Part shown: in pieces, positions 56,519-64,000 of the stretch
Position numbering within the stretch: the first letter of the stretch is position 1
How the letters are laid out: every line of letters starts with the position of its first letter
NCBI GenBank assembly: GCA_043228905.1
Contig: JBHGNT010000016.1
Location: forward strand, 4,526,001 to 4,590,000
Source of the DNA: Azolla caroliniana
Taxonomy: Eukaryota; Polypodiophyta
DNA length: 64,000 nt
Reading direction: 5' to 3'
Made by a program: the position numbers and the translations under genes
Notes under the pieces: generated by a model
The model's database searches: none
What the model saw: the letters and a program-made list of their open reading frames with translations, nothing else
Told to the model about the DNA's origin: nothing

Positions 56519-57656
56519 CTATAACCTTCGTTGTCTAGCCGATATCAGCTTCAATCTGACATCCGAAACATGACGAACATCTTTCAACATTAACGTGCAC
56601 CCAATAGATGTTAGCAAACACATGTTTCCTATGCCCACAATCTTGCATTCACCATCATTTCCCATCCTTACGTAGCCGTAGTCACCGACTATATAAGATG
56701 AGAAACATTCTCTTTTAGGGGTTAAGTGGAAGGATGCACCAGAATCCACTACCCATGAGCACTCAACATTTGCAAGATTCACACTAGCTTGTTCACAAAT
56801 AAATAACATCTCTTCCTCACTAGTTGCAATGGCTGAGGTGTTTTTATCATCGGAAAATTTTCTGGGTTCGACCTCATCAGCCATGCCTTTGTCCTTTCTA
56901 AGGTGTCGACAATTCTTTTGGAAGTGGACAGGCTTCCCACAATAGAAGCATGTAGGTCTTCCTCTAGATTTCGACCTTGCATAAAACCTATCTCCATTTT
57001 TAGGACTTCTATGTTTGCTTCTTCCTCTACTAAGCTCTTGGGTCACATTAGCTCCCGATTTAAAATACTTGTCTCTTCATTTAAAATACTTTCTTCTTGT
57101 CTCTTCATTTAAAATACTTGTCTTTACTACTTGTAAAGATAGGTTGTCTTCTTTACATGAGATATTGAGTGTCACTATTAGGTTTTCCCAACTGTCCGAT
57201 AGAGTACATAGTAGTAGTGTGGCCTGCATAGCATCATCTAATGGGAACTTCGCTGATGCTAACTGATTCACTAGTCCCATGAACGTATTGATGTGCTCTA
57301 CAATGCTCTTCCCATCTACGTACTTTAGTCTCACTATTTTCCACATTAGGGAAGTTTTATTTAGGGCATTTTTCCTTTCGTAAAGAGCTGAGAGTTTTTT
57401 CCATAACTCAGGCATTTGTGTCACTTGCTACATGTTGTAGAACGCTAATGTCTACACACTGTCTTATGGTTGCAACTGCCTTTCTATTTAGAGTTTTCCA
57501 CTCAGATTCCATTACACCTCTAGGTATGTCTTCCTTTTCTATAGGCTCATACAGATCTTTGACTATCACATTCCCTTCCATACAGGTCTTCCAGTCTGAG
57601 TAGTTTTGTGAGTTTAGGACAATCATCCTCGGAAAGCCACTCACATTCCCTTCCAT
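56519..57656 (-). pseudogene. copia C gag and protease
   Basis: Gag starts MEGNVSGFPRMIVLNSQNYS and continues in a shifted frame through WKIVRLKYVDGKSIVEHINT. It then shifts again to a zinc knuckle, CFYCGKPVHFQKNC, at about 56920-56960 and a protease box CSWVVDSGASFHLTP with the catalytic DSGA intact. There are only a few frame changes, so this is younger than copia A. Confidence 0.88.
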
Positions 57657-57682
57657 TTATAACCTATGCTCTGATACCGGTT

Positions 57683-58384
57683 TGATAGATATTACACAGA
57701 TGTAAAACACAGATCTATTGAGACACAAACAAAACGGAAAACAAGGAGCACACGATTTACGTGGAAAACCCTGATTTCAGGGAAAAACCATGGTGAACAG
57801 AAATTTCCACTAAGAGATAAGACGAAATACAATCACAGAATGATAGAACCTGATTTGGTATGGATGTACTCTGAAACCAGGATTTCAGCCGAGCGCACCA
57901 AACCCTAACTCGTAGGTATCTATCTCCTTCGAAGCTTCCAAAGCATGATCAGTAAAAGCATGATCAACAACAAGAGAGGCATGATCAGCAACAGGAGAGG
58001 CACACTGAGCAGCATGAGAGGCGAAGTGAGAAGCAGAGGAAGCGCGGCCAGCAACACCAACACCTTGATTTGCAACAAGGAGGCAGTGGTAACAAAGTGC
58101 CAACGAAGAAAGAAACATCGCAGAGAAGGAGCAAGAACTCGAGTGGTGGAGCGAGTCCTTTTATAGCAGAAGACACCCTTTTGGAGCGCGCCAACTCTTC
58201 CTGATTCTCCAATTCAGAGCAACTAATTGCTCAACGTTATTCTTCACCCGATACTAACCAATTCACACCTATTTACACAAGCCAAAGTGTAACTAATAAT
58301 TCTCATGTGAACTTAAGTCACCCACATATAGGTTTCACACTAGAAGCATCACCTAATGTCAATTTTCTTCTCCACTCGACACTT
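57683..58384 (-). repeat. 5' LTR of copia C, with unlike U3
   Basis: From 57683 to about 57941 it parallels the left LTR. Beyond cttccaaagc the sequence is unrelated and contains several short gcatgatcag(c/t)aac-like repeats. It resumes for a few bases after solo LTR D (59065-59077, ending acccaaca). Confidence 0.7.
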
Positions 58385-59064
58385 TGTTGGGATTTCGGTC
58401 CCTCCGGATGGGATGTCCGGAGATGAATGACGGCAAGCCCGGAGGCTGTTACGGAACCTTAGGATCAGAGTACCCGGCATGAAGCCGAATGAAGAGTACC
58501 CGGTTACGGAGCCGGATGATGAAGACCCCGGCTACGGAGCCGGATGACAAAGAGAAGACCCGGCCACGGAGCCGGATGATGAATGTACCCGGAGAGAGAT
58601 CCGGATGCGGGGACATATTTGTGAATATGTTTGCCAAGGGCCCTTGTGGCTATATTTGTAAATAGCCCGAAAAGTCATATGTGTATAAATATGACTTAGG
58701 GCAAACAGTTTGTAGAGTTGTTGCTCATTTTTCTGTTTTTACTGAGAGAGAGTGAAGTGAGCAGCCGAGAGAGAGAGAGAGAGAGAGAAAAACGAAGAGG
58801 TCGTTGCCTCTGTGTAATACCGCCCCCTGAGGCGAGGACAGCGAGCTCAAAGTCGTTGCTTTGCAGCTCGCCATTGTATATTTCTCTGTGCATAGTTTTG
58901 GTTTGGAGTCTTGCACTCCCGTGGTTTTTCCCGCATAGGGTTTTCCACGTTATACCCTGTATATTCGTCTCTCTCTCTGTTTTTCCCAATTTTCTGCTGC
59001 ATTGATCCGTGTTGTCTCGGTTGTGGCCGAGAGGCGAAAGGTTTGATAACGTCAAATCCTAACA
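58385..59064 (+). mobile_element. Solo LTR D, 680 bp, inside the 5' LTR of copia C
   Basis: The ends are TGTTGGGATTT and AAATCCTAACA, near-perfect inverted termini. An exact 5-bp target duplication CACTT lies at 58380-58384 and 59065-59069. It has repeated cggagccggatga phrases at 58505-58590, a TATA-like tataaatatgac near 58684, a GA tract at 58772-58789, and the motif cccgtggtttttcccgc followed by gggttttccacg near 58918-58950. Confidence 0.93.
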
Positions 59065-59077
59065 CACTTACCCAACA

Positions 59078-60822
59078 AATGAAGATTTTGATGATCAACC
59101 GCAACCAATCAAGCAAAACATTTCATAATATTTACAAAATTATGGAAGCCACACGTCCATTCGAAGCACTTATGGCCGACTTGGGATCGGAGCCTATTGA
59201 AGAGTTTGAAGATGATGATAGTGACATTCCACTTGAGGACATAAATCTAACTCCAAAAGCAGCCCTTAATGGTCCTGAGAGTGAAATGTGGAAGTCGGCG
59301 ATGCAAACGGAGATGGATGCACTCATGTGAAATGGAACGTGGACTTTGGTGCCATGACCGAAGAATCACAACGTCATATCTAGTGAGTGGGTACTTACGA
59401 AGAAGAAGGATGCACATGGTGTAGTGACGAGATGTAAAGCTCCTGGTTTTTCACAAATTCCTGGCGTGGATTTTAAAGAAACATTTGCTCTGAAATTAAA
59501 AATGGTTCCATTACGAACCATGCTCGCTTTTTCGGCCGGTTTTAATCTTGAACTTCAGCACTTGGATATCGAAACCGCATTTTTACATGGTGACTTAAAT
59601 GAAGAAATATTCATGCAACAACCGCCGTTTTTTGAAGATTCAAAATTCCTAAAGTATGTTTGTAAGCTTCATAAGTCATTGTATGGTTTAAAACAATCTC
59701 CACGAATGTGGCATCACAAGCTCCATATATTTCTTATGTCTATTAATTTTCGGTGTCTTCAAGCCAAGCCAAATCTTTACATTTGTAAAGAAGGAAGTGA
59801 CTATGTAATCATTGGTGTGTATGTGGATGATTTGCCAATTGCCCCTAACTCTACTACTTCAATGCGAAAGACTATAAATCAACTCAAGGAGAAGTTTCCC
59901 GTCAAAGATCTTGGACCACTAGAGTATTGTCTTGGTATCAAGGTAACAATGAATAGGACGGAAGGCACACTTACTATGTCGCAACGGAAGTTGGTCGAAG
60001 AAATTCTTCACAAGTTCGAGATGTCCGATTGTAAACCTATTGCAACACCAATGACCGTATCGTGCAAACTATCATCCAATGATAGTCCAAAGATCGTAGA
60101 AGAAGAGAAACTCATGAAAACACTTCCTTATCGACAAATCCTTGGAAGTATAAGGTATCTTGTGAGTTGTACACGTCCGGATTTGTCTTACTCAACTAGT
60201 TTTCTTTCTAGATTTATGCAGAATCCCGGAGTAGCTCATTGGAATGCTTTAAAGCGAGTTATTCGTTATCTACAATACACTAAAGACATAGGTCTAACAT
60301 ACAAGTATTTCCAATCTAGGAATTCGTCCAAACTTAATGGTTGGCTCCAAACACCATTAGTTGGTTGGATGGATTTCGATTGGGGAGGGGATCTTGATAC
60401 CTCCCGCTTAACATCTGGTATGGTTTTCACATTTGCCGATGGGGCAATTGCATGGAAAACCAAACGTCAAGTATTTGTGGCTCTTTCTAGCACCGAACCA
60501 GAATATGTTGTGGTGGCATTAACGACGAAAGAAGGATTGTGGATAAAGACGATCATTGAAGAGCTCGACATCATAAAGCTTAATGAAGTCAAAAGTATTT
60601 TGCGACAATCAATCATGTATTAAGCTAGCTATTAATCCAAAGATCACAGATCAAAATAAACATATAAGAGCACGACATCATTTTATTCGAGAGTTGGTAG
60701 AAGCAAAAGAAATGTCTTTACATTACACATTTACTACAACAATGTGGGCGGATTTTTTGACGAAGTCAGTACCACAACAAAAACATTGGAATTGTTGTAA
60801 TAAAATTGGTCTTCAGTATTAG
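59078..60822 (+). pseudogene. copia B reverse transcriptase and RNase H
   Basis: RT motifs: PGVDFKETFALKLKMV, ETAFLHGDLNEEIFMQQ, YGLKQSPRMWHHKL and the catalytic YVDDLPIAP at about 59820. It then reads LGSIRYLVSCTRPDLS, and RNase H with FDWGGDLDTSRLTSG, ALSSTEPEYVV, CDNQSCIKLA and ARHHFIRELVEAKEM. A frameshift near 60600 splits RNase H, and a stop near 59329 breaks the frame upstream of the RT. The RT core of about 400 codons is open. Confidence 0.9.
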
Positions 60823-60858
60823 TAAGATCAATAACGAAAAATAAACTCTTTTGGGGGG

Positions 60859-61094
60859 TGTTAGATTATAAAATAAAGTATAATATTAGAAGTACAAATA
60901 AAACATATTATGATAAATAAAGTAATAAATAATAATTCCTAAAATACCCGTCTTTTGTAAAAACATTTTGTAACTACCTCTCTTTCATATATACAGATTG
61001 TAACCACTATTCATGTGGTGTGAGAAATACAACTATTGATTTCTTGATCTCTCTCTCTCTTATCTTCTTCCTATCCTCTTGTGTTATTCCTATC
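60859..61094 (+). repeat. 3' LTR of copia B, 3' end truncated
   Basis: It matches the 5' LTR from TGTTAGATTATA to gtgttatt at about 61088. The last bases (gcttgatttcttaca in the 5' LTR) are missing. VLIG copy 4 sequence begins within the next few bases. Confidence 0.9.
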
Positions 61095-62102
61095 TCAAAC
61101 TGTATGCTGGACTCTCTATTAAAGCTTTCCTGGAGAGAGAATGTGAGTTTCACCGACGCAAAGTCAACTGCTGATAACATCTCTTCGTGCTGCTGAAAAC
61201 TATAAAGATCTGGATTGCTCAGATCTGAGTGATTAACGCACACATACATATTCCAGAGTCTTGTGATGAGATGTTTCATTGAGTGATGGCAGCAGCTTCC
61301 CTTGGAAGAAGCGACGGAGAAACTCCTTTGTCTGATGTGCAATGTAGGTCTCTCCACCCCAAATCAGTTCCCTCCTCTTATCTATTCCCACTTGCTCATC
61401 ATTCATCCATTGCAACATCTCGATTTTCCAGCCTCCCGAACCATGCAGCATTCCCGAGTTTCCGATGTCCTCTTTTGATCCCAACTCCAAGACAATCACA
61501 TCAGCAATAGCCTTCACAAAATCTATCATACACGGATTCTCGTGTAGCCGCCCATTTATATGGAATGCGAGACAAGGCCGCGACACCCTAAACCCACCTC
61601 AACTACCGGCGATTCAGCCATATCGTTACGATTGTATCAGCCCAAGTGATTGGTTGTGTTCCGCCCTCCACCCAAGTCAAGATGCCGGGGATCATCCGCC
61701 CCCACGGTTAATTATGGTCTCTAAGTAGGAAACTAGGCTCTCCAGCTGAGAAATAGGGAAATGCCATTGAACTCATGGAAACCATATTCCCGAAATAGAT
61801 CACCGGCACTACTATGCCATTTTTGAGAGGGCTCGGAATTCTGAATGTAGTATTTGATTAGGATGACTGCTTGATTGCAAATGCTTGCACTCGACCCTGG
61901 CATTATGCCACTTCTCATCGGCATCAACTTGTGGAGTTGTTCGAGCAGCTGTGGATGAGACATTTTCGCTGGGAGCTGTGGAATTTTGGTTTCTAAGGCT
62001 CAGTAGATTCCCTAATGTAGACGTTGTAGCCATTGTAGTAGCCCGTTGGAAGTCAGAATTGGCTTGCAGTAGCTGAGAAATCATGGGGTGCTCCAGTTGG
62101 AG
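61095..62102 (-). pseudogene. VLIG-like copy 4, fragment 1 (start of exon 3)
   Basis: It starts at the family acceptor (plus-strand 62102, read leftward: CTCCAACTGGAGCACCCC). It encodes HPMISQLLQANSDFQRA, with a frameshift, then CNQAVILIKYYIQNSEPSQK and GDLFREYGFHEFNG. A deletion near 61650 joins the ATNHLG-like region to the YNRNDMAESPVVEV region, losing about 640 bp present in copy 1. It then reads PCLAFHINGRLHENPCM, LGSKEDIGNSGMLHGSGG and FSLQESFNRESSIQFE, where copia B begins. It is a dead fragment of the same family in inverted orientation. Confidence 0.93.
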
Positions 62103-62430
62103 CTGCGAATAAACGCTTCAACACATCTCATTTACTTCTTCAAAGCTTCAAGAAACTTCACATTACCCGTCATCCATTTATACCAGTGACAACTTTTAAT
62201 GATGTAGTTAAAAGGAAGGATAATATAAAGAAATGCCCCTTGTATTAAGATTACCTTTACTAAATTTGAGAATATCAAAGTCATGAGCTAAATACAAGTG
62301 AGATCCGCACTATAGTATGATTTGTTGTAGATCTTTAGATTTCTAGTTTGATACACTTAGTGTGAGTGTGGCATACGGCAAGTGTTATATAGTCTAGCAA
62401 ATACGTGATTGATCCTATGGTCCATGACAC
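62103..62430 (-). repeat. 5' flank of VLIG copy 4, inverted match to 1-311
   Basis: The reverse complement matches the start of the window, for example the phrases around ttagctcatgactttgat, gtatgccacactcacactaa, and tatttgctagactatataac. The match marks the outer limits of an inverted duplication whose arms are about 62 kb apart. Confidence 0.85.
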
Positions 62431-62581
62431 ACTGTCATGTAGCTTAGTATAAGAGATATATTCAATGCATGTAGTTTAGTATCCTATTAAATTATCGGCT
62501 TTGTGGTGACAACACTCAATTGATGTACCAATGTAGAGGTTTTCACACACGTTTATTAATATATAATTGTGTGTTGTCACG

Positions 62582-62636
<55 letters not shown>

Positions 62637-62660
62637 CACGAGGTGATTAATGGTGCTTAT
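62431..62660. other. Flank and (GA)n microsatellite
   Basis: There is a pure (GA)n run of about 23 units at 62585-62631. No gene is seen. Confidence 0.8.
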
Positions 62661-63277
62661 TGTTAGGAAACAGGTCCCTCCGAATGGGAAGGAGAGCGCG
62701 AGTCGGAGAGAAGAGTAAGTTGAATTGGTCGACAGCAACTCAGCCAAGGCCGAAAAATTGATTGATTCCCAATTCGTTCGAGGCCAAAAATCGAATAATA
62801 ATCAATTCGGCTAATAGCCGAATCGGTCAAAGCTGACTCGGGGCTATATTTGCGAATAGCCTATTTGTGCCCTTAATGGGCTATATTTGCAAATAGCCCA
62901 TATTGTGTATGAGTATAAATACACTTAGGGCAAATCATTATAGTTGTGATGTATGCATAGTTGTTGTTGGTTGTTGACTCTGTAACTAAGAGAGAGTAAG
63001 AGAAAGAAAGAGTGAGTGTCTCCTCTATAACCATCGGTTTGACGAAGAAGAACTCAAGGTTGTTGCCTTGCAGTTCCTTATTGTATACTCATATAGTGAT
63101 TTCTTGGAGTTCATGGACTCCTGTGGTTTTTCCCTTTCTGGGTTTTCCACGTAAAATACTTGACATGTCTCTATAAGTTTTCATTTTCAGAATCTGTCTT
63201 CTGTTTTCTATCACTTTGATCTCTGCACCCATGTGTGCACGTGTATCAACCGATTGTAGCTGGAAGTATCCTTATCA
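62661..63277 (+). mobile_element. Solo LTR E, 617 bp
   Basis: It starts TGTTAGGAAACAGG and ends ATCCTTATCA. A perfect 5-bp target duplication CTTAT lies at 62656-62660 and 63278-63282. It shares tccctccgaatggga with the start of solo LTR D and has tcctgtggtttttccc followed by gggttttccacgtaaa near 63118-63156. A TATA-like tataaatacac lies near 62914. No internal domains. Confidence 0.88.
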
Positions 63278-63282
63278 CTTAT

Positions 63283-63755
63283 GTCTTTCAAAGAAAGAGA
63301 CGTGATTCAAAAAAATCAGGCCATTTTATAGTTAACATACATGTGGTGTTCTTGGGACAGAACCCCAAATGAATTGGAACTCACTAGGGAGCCCAGTCCC
63401 AATCCCAAAGAAGAGGTCGTCCTTTGTTGGGACAACCAAATCCCAACAACTAGTCCTAATAGCCATATTTGGCCTATATGAGAAGGTTCATTCCCCATTT
63501 GTAGATGATTCCCTTAGGTCCCATGCTCTGAGTTTCAATTATCCTAGCTCTAAGGAGCGTGTAGTGCTTTTCACTCTCCTTTGTTGGTTTTGGGAGTTGG
63601 GGTTGAGTCGGGACAACTCCCAAAACCAACAAAGGAGAGAGAAAAGTTGTTTCGATTCAATTTTCGAAAACTTCGATTCGGTTGAATCGGCTTTCGGTTT
63701 TTTGCCCAAATATCCGAATTGGTTTTTGGTTCTGTTGTTCGGTGGTCAGCGATTA
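63283..63755 (-). repeat. Probable 3' LTR of a copia element entering from the right edge
   Basis: It lies downstream, on the minus strand, of an RNase H remnant, after a polypurine tract that reads GAGGGGGAGT on the minus strand at 63779-63788. It is full of inverted repeats, including the 26-bp hairpin listed separately and ttgttgggacaaccaaatcccaacaa at 63425-63450. The outer LTR end could not be fixed. Confidence 0.45.
63574..63639. repeat. Perfect 26-bp inverted repeat with 14-bp loop
   Basis: Arm 1 (63574-63599) begins ctctcctttgttggtt and arm 2 (63614-63639) is its exact reverse complement. It would form a strong hairpin in DNA or RNA. Confidence 0.97.
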
Positions 63756-63989
63756 CTAATACCTTTCAGTACTTTTGGTACTCCCCCTCAAGCTCGGCAA
63801 TGTAGATATCATGAGACCGAGTTCCGTCGTAAATTGTCCAAGCTTGTTGACTCCTAAGGCCTTAGTGAAGATGTCAGCAACCTGTAGATTCGTGCTAAAT
63901 CTGTGTTGTAAATCGACATCTCTAGCCTGAACGCGCTCACGGATGAAGTGGTAGTGCACTTCGATATGTTTTGTGTGCACGTGGAACAC
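63756..63989 (-). pseudogene. copia RNase H C-terminal fragment at the window edge
   Basis: The minus strand encodes TKHIEVHYHFIRERVQARD and STNLQVADIFTKALG, the standard end of a copia RNase H, closing with FTTELGLMIS and a stop near 63756. The frame runs off the window to the right, so most of the element lies outside. Confidence 0.88.
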
Positions 63990-64000
63990 GGGTTCCGAGC

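Larger units (their letters stand above)
52910..59077 (-). mobile_element. Ty1/copia LTR retrotransposon C, nested in copia B
   Basis: It lies in the opposite orientation to its host, between integrase and RT. The minus-strand order is gag (57656 leftward), protease, integrase, RT and RNase H (to 53629). The primer-binding site on the minus strand reads GGTATCAGAGCAT next to the right LTR, three bases from the end. A polypurine tract GAAGGGGGAATT precedes the left (3') LTR. The inner 255 bp of the two LTRs match closely, but the outer parts do not match at all (see findings). The right LTR carries solo LTR D. The outer right end at about 59077 is uncertain, and no target duplication is seen. 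Confidence 0.85.
48099..61094 (+). mobile_element. Ty1/copia LTR retrotransposon B, host of two nested insertions
   Basis: Matching LTRs (48099 onward, and 60859 onward) start TGTTAGATTATAAAAT. After the 5' LTR a primer-binding site TGGTATCAGAGC (50116-50127) is followed by gag, protease and integrase (50223-52905), and then RT and RNase H (59078-60822). A polypurine tract ttttggggggt ends at 60858. The 5' LTR is split by a LINE (48302-50053) and the body by copia C (52910-59077). Without insertions it would be about 5 kb. The VLIG sequence on its two sides is not contiguous (around residue 1240 on the left, 560 on the right), and there is no target duplication. An adjacent deletion therefore took place and also clipped the end of the 3' LTR. 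Confidence 0.93.

Noticed and set aside
58447-58640. Arg/Gly-like repeated frame on the minus strand near the cggagccggatga repeats
   Set aside because: The repeats lie inside solo LTR D and the frame has no start context or homology.

Overview
This is nuclear DNA of a land plant. It holds a PLS-type pentatricopeptide gene, a B-box zinc-finger gene, a plant-type hydroxypyruvate/glyoxylate reductase gene, Ty1/copia and Ty3/gypsy retrotransposons with tRNA-primed binding sites, and LINEs. A spliced gene for a very large VLIG-type GTPase and a Ty3 element with fungal-looking motifs point away from flowering plants. A fern or another non-seed plant is my best guess, but that is inference.

Layout. 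(1) 1-29 kb is a cluster of VLIG-like GTPase genes. Copy 1 (312-1610, +) is a truncated pseudogene with one nonsense codon. A copia element (1749-6202, -) separates it from copy 2 (6407-18412, +), a decayed pseudogene split by a 7.0-kb Ty3 element (10476-17498). Copy 3 (20183-27060, +, three exons, about 2,209 residues) is the only intact one. A 5'-truncated LINE follows (27.75-29.6 kb, -), and just upstream of it is a strong heat-shock-type promoter on the minus strand. (2) 31.8-43.5 kb is ordinary genic DNA: a PPR gene (-), a hydroxyacid reductase gene (+) with two tandem alternative last exons, and a B-box gene (-) with a G-box cluster upstream. (3) 43.5-46.1 kb shows nothing recognisable. 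(4) 46.1-62.4 kb is VLIG copy 4 (-), a pseudogene torn apart by nested elements: solo LTR A; copia B (+), whose 5' LTR carries a LINE and whose body carries copia C (-), whose 5' LTR carries solo LTR D. (5) The right end has a third solo LTR, a near-perfect hairpin and the edge of another copia element.

How the parts relate. Copies 1, 2 and 4 all begin at the exon-3 acceptor of copy 3 and lack its exons 1-2. Copies 1 and 4 share a distinct 5' flank in opposite orientation, and copies 2 and 4 share a 3' flank. The family therefore spread by segmental duplication and inversion before the retroelements arrived. The retroelements are mostly dead, but several have intact target-site duplications that I could read directly, so the order of insertion can be reconstructed.

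Limits: all comparisons were made by eye inside this window. Family assignments rest on remembered motifs. No database search or alignment was run.
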